Below, in pieces: positions 33,842 through 42,708 of a stretch of DNA of 64,000 nucleotides. Position 1 is the stretch's first letter. Each line of letters opens with the position of its first letter. The stretch spans positions 22,332-86,331 of the forward strand of contig CAJLRL010000010.1 in assembly GCA_905209075.1 (NCBI GenBank). The letters are read 5' to 3'. The notes under the pieces were generated by a model. It was not told the DNA's origin. It worked only from the letters and a program-made list of their open reading frames with translations, and did not search any database. The stretch is from an uncultured Lachnospiraceae bacterium. GTDB lineage: Bacteria > Bacillota > Clostridia > Lachnospirales > Lachnospiraceae. The translations under genes were made by a program, and so were the position numbers.

Positions 33842-35143
33842 ATGAAAAAACAAAACACAATTGCTTTATTACCAATAGCAGTATTCCTTGTCCTGTACCT
33901 CGGACTTGGAATACTTTTTGAATATATAATGAAGATACCGATGGGCTTTTACAATGTGCCTATCATAATCGCTTTTCTTGTCGCAATATTTGTAGCCTGT
34001 TTACAAAACCGCAGTGTTACATTTGATGAAAAACTCGGAATAATGGCACAGGGGCTTGCGGACAAAAATATCATAACGATGCTGCTCATATTCCTCACAG
34101 CGGGAGCGTTTGTCGGAGTTGTGGGGCGCAGCAGTGCAGAAAGCGTGGCATATTTTATGCTGTCACTTATTCCGGCGAGATTTGCAGTGATGGTTCTTTT
34201 TGTGGTTGCCTGCTTTGTGTCGATCGCAATGGGAACATCCGTTGGAACTATAACGCTTATCGTGCCGATCGCAGCGGCTGTGTCTGAGGCATCCGGTTTT
34301 GGACTGCCGCTGTGTGTCGGTGCAGTCATGGGAGGCGCAATGTTTGGGGACAACCTCTCATTTATATCGGATACAACGATCGCCGCATGCAACGGACAGG
34401 GCTGCCGGATGAAGGACAAATTCAGGGAAAACTTTTTTATAGCGCTTCCGGCGGCAATACTTACACTTATATGCATAGCGGTATTATCATTTAAAACCGA
34501 CATTGCCGGAGCGGTATCGCAGGAATATCATCTGTTACAGATAATACCGTACATTCTTGTACTTATAGGCGGAATAATCGGAATAAATGTATTTTTAGTG
34601 CTTATAATCGGGATCGTATCAGGTGCGGTGATAATGATCGCAGCAGGAAACATCACTCCGTATGAACTGCTTACAAATATGGGAAGCGGGGCTTCCGGTA
34701 TGTTTGAAACGTGCATGGTCGCAGTACTCGTTGCGGCAATGTGTGCGCTGATCCGTGAATATGGCGGCTTTGAAGCGCTGCTTAGTGCGATATACAGGAC
34801 TTTCAAGGGAAAAAGGGGCGGACTGCTCGGAATGGGATTACTTGTCGGACTGATAGACATTGCAACAGCAAACAACACGGTTGCGATAGTCATGGCTAAC
34901 CCAATAGCAAAGGAAATGGCGCAAAAATATGGCATAACATCACGTAAAACGGCATCGATACTGGATACATTTTCATGTATTTTTCAGGCAGTGATACCAT
35001 ATGGAGCGCAGATGCTCGTAGCAATCTCAGCCGTACACGAACTTGGATATGAAATATCGGCATTTAATGTACTGCCGTATCTGTTTTACCCAATGTTTCT
35101 GCTGGCAAGCTCGTTGGTTGCTATAGTAAAAATTGAGAGATAA
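33842..35143 (+). CDS. Na+/H+ antiporter, NhaC family
   Basis: The protein has 433 residues with about eleven membrane helices. The family segments GTSVGTITLIVPIA, GGAMFGDNLSFISDTTIAA and the C-terminal ATANNTVAIVMANPIAKEMA are clear. It should exchange sodium for protons at the cytoplasmic membrane, which is relevant for a cell with a sodium-type ATP synthase. ATG 33842 has TGGAGG five to six bases upstream; the frame also extends to a GTG at 33821 without a site. Confidence 0.9.
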   Translation: MKKQNTIALLPIAVFLVLYLGLGILFEYIMKIPMGFYNVPIIIAFLVAIFVACLQNRSVTFDEKLGIMAQGLADKNIITMLLIFLTAGAFVGVVGRSSAESVAYFMLSLIPARFAVMVLFVVACFVSIAMGTSVGTITLIVPIAAAVSEASGFGLPLCVGAVMGGAMFGDNLSFISDTTIAACNGQGCRMKDKFRENFFIALPAAILTLICIAVLSFKTDIAGAVSQEYHLLQIIPYILVLIGGIIGINVFLVLIIGIVSGAVIMIAAGNITPYELLTNMGSGASGMFETCMVAVLVAAMCALIREYGGFEALLSAIYRTFKGKRGGLLGMGLLVGLIDIATANNTVAIVMANPIAKEMAQKYGITSRKTASILDTFSCIFQAVIPYGAQMLVAISAVHELGYEISAFNVLPYLFYPMFLLASSLVAIVKIER

Positions 35144-35145
35144 AT

Positions 35146-36948
35146 ATGAAATACACAGAAGTAATTGGAGAGATATATAAACATACCCGGGAAAAAAAGG
35201 GTTGTTTTAAAGAAACAGTAATTAAAGATCTGATCGGAATAAAGATAATAAACAGATTTGAGGACGAAGAAATCCTGCCGGATTTTCTCATGATAGAAAG
35301 GCTGTATCAAAGGATTGGAGAGTCATCTGATATTTTTACGATAATGATGACGAGTGAGGAATATGATTATTGTATATGGCGCGAAAACCTCATAGAAAAA
35401 ATCATATCCGGCAAAATATGTAAATCCGACTGGGAAAGCAGATCTGCAAAAGACCGGACCATCAATGAACTTTTACAGGAACAATTCGTGCAATTCTGGA
35501 AAGGCTATGATGATAGTGATGCGGAACTTATGAAAAAGGCGATACGCATGACCGTGCCGGAATTTCCAGATAAAATGTCCATGCATCAGTGCATAGGCAG
35601 GGAAGAATTTGCATATATGCTCTATTATATCGAAAGAAAACTGCAAAAAAATCCGAAAGAGTGGATGCAGGAGTATGAGACGGTAAGATTTATCTTAAAA
35701 TATATCAACCTCAATTATGAAACACAGGAACTTGTAAGGATATACGCAAGGGCAGCATGTGTATATGGTGAACTTATACCGATAGATGATATTGACGATA
35801 AAATACATCATTACAAAAGCGCACTGGATCTTCAGCGCAAATATGCAAGAGTAAGCGGCATCGACAGGCTGCTATATGGACTGATCTGCTCTTATAAGCA
35901 GCTTGAGCAGGAAATCCCGGACGATTATCAGAAGATGTATGAAACGATAATAGCGGTAAAAAATGAGTTTAAGATAACGGAGAACTATGCCCCTGAAATA
36001 AAAATGACTAACGAGATCTATCTGCTGGACGAGGTGTTTAAAGAATACCGGCTTGAAAGAGGGCTTACACCGGCACAGGCGGCGGAGGGCGTATGTGATA
36101 TAAAAACCTACAGAGCGCTTGAAAATGGAAAACGTAAACCCAAAAGAGGCACGTATCAGGCGATCGCAGAGGCACTGGGTATTCCGCTTGTAAAATATAA
36201 TGCGGATATAATAACAAATGAGTATGAGCATATCCAGATGCTTGAGGAGATTAAGCTGATATCCAGAAAAAGTGTAAAAGGAAGAGAGCAAAAACTTATA
36301 GATATACTTGAACAAAAACTTGGAGTATGGATGAAATATCCGGAAAACCGACAGATGATAGATAGTAGGAGAGATTTTCAAAAATTTTGTGACGGAAATA
36401 TAGAAATAGATGATTATTTAGATAAATTAAAAAACGTTCTTGATATGACAATAAATAACTGGCATAAAGACATGGAGCATCATTTTTATACCAGAAGAGA
36501 GTTAGTTATATTGTATTATGTAATTGTAGCATATAGAGAAAAAGGAAGATCAGATATTGCAATTAAATTGATGGATAAACTATTAGAATATCTCAACAGC
36601 AGTAAGGTAAATTGTGAATCAAGAATGGAAGAAATAGCAGTATTGTACATAGAACGTAAAAATCTGCTTACGGATATGGAAATGTATGATGAAGCCATAA
36701 AAAATGTCTACGAATACATGAAAATATGTTTCAAACTAGATCGCGGGGATAAAATAGTACCACTGTTAATAGAACCAGGGTGGATTTGTAATGAGGGTTA
36801 CTATCAGGAAACTATGGAAATGCTTGACAAAGAGCACAGCGAAAAATATTTTCAACATGCTCTTTGTATAAGTGAAATGTATTATCAGGATGCTTATCAA
36901 AAATCTATTAAAGAATATATGAAAAGTATTAAAATTAGTCAGCCGTAG
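35146..36948 (+). CDS. Large HTH regulator flanked by helical-repeat domains
   Basis: The protein has 600 residues. A Cro/CI-type helix-turn-helix lies in the middle (about 292-350: VFKEYRLERGLTPAQAAEGV, then YRALENGKRKPKRGTYQAIA). Helical, TPR-like sequence stands on both sides (about 1-285 and 365-600). This resembles the peptide-sensing RRNPP idea but with an unusual central DNA-binding domain. It begins three bases after the antiporter stop and is probably co-transcribed. From about base 36370 the codons become markedly more AT-rich, so the C-terminal third may have a different history. The signal and targets are unknown. Confidence 0.8.
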   Translation: MKYTEVIGEIYKHTREKKGCFKETVIKDLIGIKIINRFEDEEILPDFLMIERLYQRIGESSDIFTIMMTSEEYDYCIWRENLIEKIISGKICKSDWESRSAKDRTINELLQEQFVQFWKGYDDSDAELMKKAIRMTVPEFPDKMSMHQCIGREEFAYMLYYIERKLQKNPKEWMQEYETVRFILKYINLNYETQELVRIYARAACVYGELIPIDDIDDKIHHYKSALDLQRKYARVSGIDRLLYGLICSYKQLEQEIPDDYQKMYETIIAVKNEFKITENYAPEIKMTNEIYLLDEVFKEYRLERGLTPAQAAEGVCDIKTYRALENGKRKPKRGTYQAIAEALGIPLVKYNADIITNEYEHIQMLEEIKLISRKSVKGREQKLIDILEQKLGVWMKYPENRQMIDSRRDFQKFCDGNIEIDDYLDKLKNVLDMTINNWHKDMEHHFYTRRELVILYYVIVAYREKGRSDIAIKLMDKLLEYLNSSKVNCESRMEEIAVLYIERKNLLTDMEMYDEAIKNVYEYMKICFKLDRGDKIVPLLIEPGWICNEGYYQETMEMLDKEHSEKYFQHALCISEMYYQDAYQKSIKEYMKSIKISQP

Positions 36949-37462
36949 GCGGTAGTATATTACTACATGTAGATATATCGGTATTATATTCCTCAGAAGT
37001 GTTAGGACAAGGCTGTATAGTGAAATTTGATAAACAGAGAGTTAATAGGAATGTTAATAATAGTTTGTTAATTTTTTCATTTGTAAATAGCTACTTTATG
37101 TGTAATCGGTTACGATAATACACCATATGGTGAAAAAATAAAAGGGACAGATCGTGTCTGAAAATCGGACACGATCTGTCCCTTTACTTTGTGCGAAAAT
37201 AATCTATAATTTATAAACGTTGCGAGGAAATAATGATTTTGGGACTATAAAATTATTATGATTACATTAATTTCTTAGAAAGGAAAGAATGCTTGAGTTA
37301 CTAAATAACTAATAAATTTATAGTTTCATTATCAATGGATGGAATAAAAGAAGTACAGAATTACCATAGACCATTAGCCAATGGAAATGTAGTATATTGT
37401 GGGTAGCATCTTTGTAAGTGCATCTTATTTTATTTATAAAAATTATAGGTGGTATTATAAAT
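36949..37462. other. Long gap with palindromes and a short leader ORF
   Basis: No full gene is visible. The gap holds GTAGTA-TAT-TACTAC (36952-36966), which begins a loose third copy of the module-end motif; a palindrome CACCATATGGTG (37121-37132); the 18-bp inverted repeat at 37141-37185; a tiny frame MLELLNN (37289-37312) behind AAAGGA; and a CCATT-AGCC-AATGG hairpin (37371-37384) before the MFS gene. Confidence 0.5.
37141..37185. repeat. Perfect 18-bp inverted repeat, terminator or repeat element
   Basis: AAAGGGACAGATCGTGTC (37141-37158) and GACACGATCTGTCCCTTT (37168-37185) pair without mismatch around a 9-base loop. It lies 190 bp past the regulator gene, too far for a typical terminator, and there is no T run. 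A dispersed repeat or the end of a miniature element is possible. Confidence 0.75.
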
Positions 37463-38644
37463 ATGAAAAAATTATATTTTATGGACAGAAATATTTTATT
37501 ATGGCTATCGGGAAGTACATTGTCTGCATTTGGAGATGTGTTTACATCTACAGCTATTCCTCTAGTTACATTTAATTTGACAAAATCTGCAAGATTCTCA
37601 GCGCTGGTTTTGTTATTAGATATTTTGCCGCTTATTATTTTATCGCCACTAATAGGGACTATCGTAGATAAGTGTGAGAAAAAAAAGATAATAATCATTT
37701 CTAATTTAATATCTGTTCTGATATTAGGTTCGTTTTTGATAATAAATAATAATGAATGGTACTATCTTATAGGTAATTCCCTAATAAGTATCAGTGCAAA
37801 GTTTTATTCAACTTCGGCAAAAACTATGCTTCCAGATATTGTAAATGATGAAGGTGTTATTACAAGAGTAAATAGTCTTATATCACTCACATTAAAAATA
37901 GCAAGAATTCTTGGAGCTTCACTCGCTGCAATAGTATTAGGACTTTGGGGAACAAAGATACTATTCATGTTTGATGCCGTAAGTTTTATTATAAATATGT
38001 TGTGTGTATTTGGACTTAGATTAGGCTCAGAACAGATAACAGAACATCAAAATATTGAAAAACATCAATATGTTTTTATGGATGCAGTTAAATATTTTTC
38101 AAAAGACAACCTATTTTTGATCATGTGCATAGTATATGGTGGTTTATTCTTTTTAGAGGGTCTTATGCAATCTCAAATGGTAGTTTTTATAAAGCAGTAT
38201 TTGTTATTGGATGATATGTATTATGCTTTTTATCAGAATTGCCTGCTTGTAGGAGTGGTAGTGGGGCAGATTGTATTGAGCAGATATGAAATGGTGAAAA
38301 AAGAGTTTTTTTGGGAAAAAGTTGGAATGGGTTTGATAGTGGCTTCGTTAGTTGGAATTTTTGTGTTTAAAAATATATGGTTTGGTGTATTATATGGTTT
38401 TGGACAGCCTTTGATAGTGACATCATGGTATGGATATTTTTATAAACATACACCGGGAGAACTTAGGGGACGCCTGTTAGCATTTACTAATATGTGTTTT
38501 GATAGCTTACATTTACTCGCGGTTGTAGTGGTATATTTTATATGTGACTATTTTATGCCGCAGCAAAGTCTGTTATTTACAGCAATGGTATTGACAATTG
38601 TATTATTAGCCACTTCAATAATACGAAAAAATAAAGTTGAGTAA
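37463..38644 (+). CDS. MFS transporter, drug-efflux-like
   Basis: The protein has 393 residues with about twelve hydrophobic helices. It opens like the MFS_3 group (LLWLSGSTLSAFGDVFTSTA) and has the motif between helices 2 and 3 as GTIVDKCEKKKI. This group includes Mef-type macrolide pumps; the substrate here is not known. ATG 37463 has AGGTGG ten bases upstream. It is AT-rich compared with the two MFS genes that follow. Confidence 0.88.
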   Translation: MKKLYFMDRNILLWLSGSTLSAFGDVFTSTAIPLVTFNLTKSARFSALVLLLDILPLIILSPLIGTIVDKCEKKKIIIISNLISVLILGSFLIINNNEWYYLIGNSLISISAKFYSTSAKTMLPDIVNDEGVITRVNSLISLTLKIARILGASLAAIVLGLWGTKILFMFDAVSFIINMLCVFGLRLGSEQITEHQNIEKHQYVFMDAVKYFSKDNLFLIMCIVYGGLFFLEGLMQSQMVVFIKQYLLLDDMYYAFYQNCLLVGVVVGQIVLSRYEMVKKEFFWEKVGMGLIVASLVGIFVFKNIWFGVLYGFGQPLIVTSWYGYFYKHTPGELRGRLLAFTNMCFDSLHLLAVVVVYFICDYFMPQQSLLFTAMVLTIVLLATSIIRKNKVE

Positions 38645-38684
38645 AAAATATAATAACATTGCATAAAGTTAATAGAATTTTACA

Positions 38685-38726
38685 GAGGCAAATTATATCT
38701 GAGAAGATGAGATTTGCCTCTTTTTT
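38685..38726 (+). terminator. Terminator of the first MFS gene
   Basis: GAGGCAAAT (38685-38693) pairs with ATTTGCCTC (38712-38720), then TTTTTT. Confidence 0.9.
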
Positions 38727-38843
38727 AATTGATCCATTATAACTATAGACTGTTAATATAAATAGTTGTATAATTTTATATAAATTTATAAGTTGACTAC
38801 ATTTATAGCTGACACCATTAAAAAGACATAGGAGTTACAGAAA

Positions 38844-40052
38844 ATGTTTAGTAAGACAAAAGATGAATTAGTTAAATATAGAAAACTTAAATATTACAGG
38901 GATATCATGAAGATAAATATCATATTTTTTCTGTTCTTTATGTTGTCCGACAGTATGGAAATTTTCATTCCGCTGTATTTTAAGAAAAACGGACTTTCAG
39001 CAGTGACTTACGGAAGCCTCCAGTCGGTCACAACGATACTGCGTATGGCCGTTATATGGATCATGGCAAAACCGAAGATGAAAAATAAGCGCAGGATTCT
39101 GGAACTGTTTGTAGTAATAAATATGCTGCATTTCGGTTTCTTGTATATGAATGGAAAATTTTTCGCTTTTTACATCTTTGCGGTATTTATTTTGACGAGG
39201 ACTGTTGTAAATACGGTGTTAAACCCATATCTGGCGAGGCTTCTGCCGAATGATTTTATGGGGATCGGGTTTGGGGTAAGAGATGTTTTCTTAAGTGTCG
39301 GCTGTGCGGCGGGGCTTTTTATATCGGGTTTTTTGGAGGAAAACCTGCTCTGGTTTTCGATATATATGATATTGCTTCTGGCAGTTCTTTTGTTTATAAT
39401 GATAAATACTAAATTTATAGAGATTGCAAAAGTTGATACAGATGACAGCGAGGATGATGAGGACGCAGAGAAAACACTCAAAAGCTGGCGGGATATACCA
39501 AAACGTATGAAGGTTAATTTTGTGATCATCGTTGCGATCGGCTGTCTGATAGCCTGCGGACTTGAGATACATACATATTCGGCAATGATCGGTGAGGATT
39601 TCGGCGTAAAAGCGCAGAACATATATAATCTTTATGCTTCATCAGTCATCATAACGGCAGCATTTTCGATTGTTGGTGGAATAATAATTGACCGCGTAAA
39701 CTCAAAGATCATGTATCTGGCATACATTTTAGTGTGTTTTTTAAGCTGCTTTGCGCTAGTTTTCAGGACACCATATGCGTATGCGTTAAGCCTTGTATTT
39801 ATTGGGATAAAGGGAGTTTTAGACAATGTGGAACAGACCTATTTTTTCAAAGCATATAAGGAATATGACATGGAAAAACTTTACTCGGTAAATACGATCA
39901 TACAGATGATTCTGGCGATAGTGTCACCGATGGTATTTGGATTTTTATATGACGTAAACTTTAACCTGATGCTTATGGCTGGAATTGTATGTCTGGCGGC
40001 TGCAATGGTCGTAAGTTTTGGAATAGTAGATATCAATAAACAAAGTGAATAG
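38844..40052 (+). CDS. MFS transporter
   Basis: The protein has 402 residues and about twelve membrane helices, with a charged central loop (DTDDSEDDEDAEK) between the two six-helix halves. Sequence motifs of the superfamily are weak, so no substrate can be given. TAGGAG precedes the ATG. The last 28 codons exist as a second, slightly diverged copy at 41350-41441, behind the next gene. Confidence 0.85.
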   Translation: MFSKTKDELVKYRKLKYYRDIMKINIIFFLFFMLSDSMEIFIPLYFKKNGLSAVTYGSLQSVTTILRMAVIWIMAKPKMKNKRRILELFVVINMLHFGFLYMNGKFFAFYIFAVFILTRTVVNTVLNPYLARLLPNDFMGIGFGVRDVFLSVGCAAGLFISGFLEENLLWFSIYMILLLAVLLFIMINTKFIEIAKVDTDDSEDDEDAEKTLKSWRDIPKRMKVNFVIIVAIGCLIACGLEIHTYSAMIGEDFGVKAQNIYNLYASSVIITAAFSIVGGIIIDRVNSKIMYLAYILVCFLSCFALVFRTPYAYALSLVFIGIKGVLDNVEQTYFFKAYKEYDMEKLYSVNTIIQMILAIVSPMVFGFLYDVNFNLMLMAGIVCLAAAMVVSFGIVDINKQSE

Positions 40053-40140
40053 AAAATATTTGAACCTTGGGATTTTTCAAATGTCTGACTTTAGCATAGT
40101 GTGATTAGATACTAATTATTGTAACGGAGCATTATATACC

Positions 40141-41349
40141 ATGGATAAAAAGGAAAAAATCTGGAATAAAAATTACATATTACTTTTGCAGGGGCAGCTT
40201 GTCTCAACGATCGGGGATTCGCTGTATTCGATCGCACTTGCTTTTTTCGTGCTAAAACTGACAGGATCTACCGCCCTTGTCGGGATGATCATGGGAATAG
40301 TTACGATACCGAGGATAATACTTGGACCGTTTGCCGGAACTATTGTTGACAGATATAACCGCAAAATGCTCATAGTGTGGGCGGATTTTATAAGGGGTAT
40401 CAGCATAGTGGCAGTATCGTTTTTAGCATACAATGATATGCTCAAAGTCTGGATGCTTATGGCGGTTGCCGTGATAGATGGAGTCTGCGCTACGTTTTTT
40501 AACCCGGCGATGGAGACGGTCATGCCGATGGTCGTGCCGGAGGATAAACTTGTGAAAGCAAATTCGATCTTTGGAATGGGGCAGTCTGCGGCGGATATAA
40601 TAGGGCAGACCGCCGGAGGTGCGCTGTATAAGCTGCTTGGAGCGCCGATGATCTTTCTTATAAATGGAATATCCTATATTTTTTCGGCGGGAACTGAGAC
40701 CTTTATTAAAGTGCCTTATGATAAGACTGCGAAACAGGAAAAAAGCATATGGCAGGATATGAAGCAGGGACTTGCCTATATTAATAGAAATAAATGGCTG
40801 TTCTGGGTGATAGTCATGTCATTTTTTATCAATTTCCTGTTTGGAAATATAAGGGTGCTGCTTATTCCGTGGTTTACTTACACAGAGGGCTTCGGGGAGG
40901 CGCACTATGGCTTTTTAAACGGAGCGTGCAGTGCCGGAATGATAGTGGGTATGCTCATATTGTCTATTGTGACTATAAAAGACGAGATCAAATATAATGT
41001 ATACAGGCTGTCGGTATTTGCGTTTATCGGTTTTGTAACACTTGGTGCAGCAGTAAATAAGTTCTGGGCGGTGGTCGTCTGCTTTATACTGGCATTTATG
41101 TTCCAGATAGTTTTTAATATGCTGCTCAACGCTACGGTCATGGTGAATACACCGGAAAATATGCGTGGAAAAGTTTCTGCGGTCAAACTGACACTCTGTA
41201 TGGCGGCATCACCGGCGGGAAACTTTATAGGCGGTTTTATCGCGGAAGCTGTAAGTCCGAGGATGGGGATAATATACAGTGGCGCGATCGCGTTTGTGAT
41301 AGCATTTATCATACTATGCAAAAAAGATATCAGACAATTTATGAGCTGA
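40141..41349 (+). CDS. MFS transporter, MFS_3 type
   Basis: The protein has 402 residues with twelve hydrophobic segments. It shows LVSTIGDSLYSIALAFFVLK at the start and GTIVDRYNRKMLIVWAD as the loop 2-3 motif, which is typical of MFS_3 exporters. CGGAG precedes the ATG by about ten bases. Its stop codon directly abuts the partial copy of the upstream MFS gene, so it appears to have been inserted into, or recombined with, a tandem duplicate. Confidence 0.9.
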   Translation: MDKKEKIWNKNYILLLQGQLVSTIGDSLYSIALAFFVLKLTGSTALVGMIMGIVTIPRIILGPFAGTIVDRYNRKMLIVWADFIRGISIVAVSFLAYNDMLKVWMLMAVAVIDGVCATFFNPAMETVMPMVVPEDKLVKANSIFGMGQSAADIIGQTAGGALYKLLGAPMIFLINGISYIFSAGTETFIKVPYDKTAKQEKSIWQDMKQGLAYINRNKWLFWVIVMSFFINFLFGNIRVLLIPWFTYTEGFGEAHYGFLNGACSAGMIVGMLILSIVTIKDEIKYNVYRLSVFAFIGFVTLGAAVNKFWAVVVCFILAFMFQIVFNMLLNATVMVNTPENMRGKVSAVKLTLCMAASPAGNFIGGFIAEAVSPRMGIIYSGAIAFVIAFIILCKKDIRQFMS

Positions 41350-41441
41350 ACTACCTGATGCTTATGGTGGGAATTGTATGTCTGGCGGCTGCAATGGTCG
41401 TAAGTTTTGGAATCGTGGATATAAATAAACAAAACAGATAA
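41350..41441 (+). pseudogene. 3' remnant of a second copy of the upstream MFS gene
   Basis: The sequence encodes LMLMVGIVCLAAAMVVSFGI, then VDINKQNR and a stop. It matches the end of the 38844-40052 gene at a constant offset of 1389 bp from base 39965 onward, with a handful of differences. Confidence 0.92.
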
Positions 41442-41544
41442 AGCATACTTAGCTAAAAATAGTGGAATACTTGAAAATGTAGCCTGCATATGCTACAATA
41501 GCGATAGCTAAGAAAAGATATGAGTGTCATGTAGACACAAAAAT

Positions 41545-41580
41545 GCCCCTCAGTAGCAGCCACTACGGAGGGGCTTCTCA
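41545..41580 (-). terminator. Terminator of the small toxin-like gene
   Basis: On the minus strand GCCCCTC-C-GTAG pairs with CTAC-T-GAGGGGC (41545-41574), followed by ATTTTTG. Confidence 0.85.
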
Positions 41581-41606
41581 TTTTGAACGGTTGAGAATCC
41601 GTCAGG

Positions 41607-41702
41607 TTAGTTGCCGCTATCGTCCCCGTCTAACCATTTGCAAATATAGTAGCCAACTATACTTGCCAGTACGGAAACAAGAAAAGATATGAATTCTGAC
41701 AT
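41607..41702 (-). CDS. Small hydrophobic peptide, candidate type I toxin (Fst-like)
   Basis: The 31-residue peptide begins MSEFISFLVSVLASIVGYYI and ends CKWLDGDDSGN. One membrane helix followed by a Trp-Leu-Asp charged tail is the layout of small Gram-positive type I toxins of the Fst/TxpA kind, and I recall close relatives in Clostridia. A strong terminator follows. The start codon lies in a repeat: AGAAAAGATATGA and CATGTAGACAC occur both here (41681-41711) and at 41514-41538, which could reflect toxin/antisense-RNA overlap. The antisense RNA itself is not visible to me. Confidence 0.65.
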   Translation of the reverse strand: MSEFISFLVSVLASIVGYYICKWLDGDDSGN

Positions 41703-41818
41703 GTAGACACCCCATCTCTGTTGCCAGATTGGGTGCGGCAACGCAATGAGTATACCATAAGCCGATCAATTTGTCGAAATTATAATATGCACCTCTTACC
41801 GCATATTTTTGACCTGTT

Positions 41819-41859
41819 GGTTCATCTTGATTTACAAGGTGAACCTCTTTTTATATAAT
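41819..41859 (+). promoter_or_regulatory. Promoter and overlapping inverted-repeat operator of the LytTR gene
   Basis: TTTACA (41831-41836), a 17-bp spacer and TATAAT (41854-41859). GGTTCATCTTG (41819-41829) and CAAGGTGAACC (41835-41845) form an inverted repeat (10 of 11) over the -35 box, as expected for an autoregulatory operator. The transcript should start at the ATG at 41866. Confidence 0.7.
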
Positions 41860-41865
41860 CTAATC

Positions 41866-42333
41866 ATGAAAATACGAATGGAAATCGATGAAAACATAAC
41901 TGAAGATGAGCTGGTGATATGGTGCGGCAGTTTAAGTGACGACGTCATCATACTGCAAAAGCAGATAATAGAGGCGATGAATACAAAAATGCAGCTTCAT
42001 GTGATGAAACAAAAGTCAGAGTATCTGCTGACACTTGGTGAAATATTATTTCTGGAAACAGCGGATTCCTTTGTGGCAGTGCACACCGCAAAGGATATTT
42101 TCGAGACGAAACAGAAATTGTATGAGCTGGAGGAGCTTTTGCCGGGAAGTTTTATGAGAGTGTCAAAATCTACGATCATAAACACGGCAAAGATCAGATC
42201 CATAAGCAAAAACATCACCGGCGCAAGTGCTGTTGAGTTTGCCGGCTCGATAAAAAAGGCTTATGTTTCCCGAAATTACATTAAAGCATTAATGGAAAAA
42301 TTAGAAGAAAAGAGGTTAAAGAAAAATGAGTAA
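41866..42333 (+). CDS. LytTR-domain DNA-binding regulator without receiver domain
   Basis: The protein has 155 residues. The N-terminal 60 are alpha/beta and unassigned; residues about 60-150 form a LytTR domain (GEILFLETADSFVAVHTAKD, GSFMRVSKSTIINTAKIRSI). Stand-alone LytTR proteins of this length usually sit beside a membrane partner that controls them, here the LiaF-like gene that overlaps its 3' end by eight bases. ATG 41866 coincides with the predicted transcription start and has no Shine-Dalgarno sequence. Confidence 0.88.
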   Translation: MKIRMEIDENITEDELVIWCGSLSDDVIILQKQIIEAMNTKMQLHVMKQKSEYLLTLGEILFLETADSFVAVHTAKDIFETKQKLYELEELLPGSFMRVSKSTIINTAKIRSISKNITGASAVEFAGSIKKAYVSRNYIKALMEKLEEKRLKKNE

Positions 42334-42664
42334 GAAAGATATATACTGGGGATTTATCCTTATATTGATAGCATTATATATTGTTGTAAGCAGCGTAGGT
42401 CTTCTTCCGAAACTGCCGGTTGTAAAAATTGTGTTTACCATATTATTTGCGGCATGGGCAATAAAAGGATTGTGTACATTATCATCATTTGAATTTTTCG
42501 TGCCGGTCGGAATTTTAGGCTGCATGTATCAGAAAGCGCTGGGAATAGAATCGCTTGTACCATGGCCTTGGTGGCTTGCCATAATCCTTCTTGTTATTGG
42601 ATTTGACATGGTTCTCAAAAATGTAAAAAAAATAGAAAGTATAAAAAATTTCATGACAGTGTAA
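42326..42664 (+). CDS. LiaF-like membrane protein, N-terminal half (frameshifted)
   Basis: The 112-residue frame has four hydrophobic helices (KDIYWGFILILIALYIVVSS, VVKIVFTILFAAWAI, FFVPVGILGCMY, WWLAIILLVIGFDMVL). This is the usual N-terminus of LiaF/cell-wall-stress response membrane proteins. It runs out in an A-rich stretch at 42618-42648, while the matching C-terminal domain continues in the -1 frame. The sequence ATA-AAA-AAT at 42640-42648 contains the heptamer A_AAA_AAT, a good -1 slip site, and slipping there joins the halves exactly (FHDSVNGGYTQQSYAKYSG). So this is either a one-base-deletion pseudogene, a phase-variable gene or a recoded gene. Confidence 0.8.
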   Translation: MSKKDIYWGFILILIALYIVVSSVGLLPKLPVVKIVFTILFAAWAIKGLCTLSSFEFFVPVGILGCMYQKALGIESLVPWPWWLAIILLVIGFDMVLKNVKKIESIKNFMTV

Positions 42665-42708
42665 ATGGGGGATATACACAGCAAAGTTATGCAAAATATT
42701 CCGGAAAA

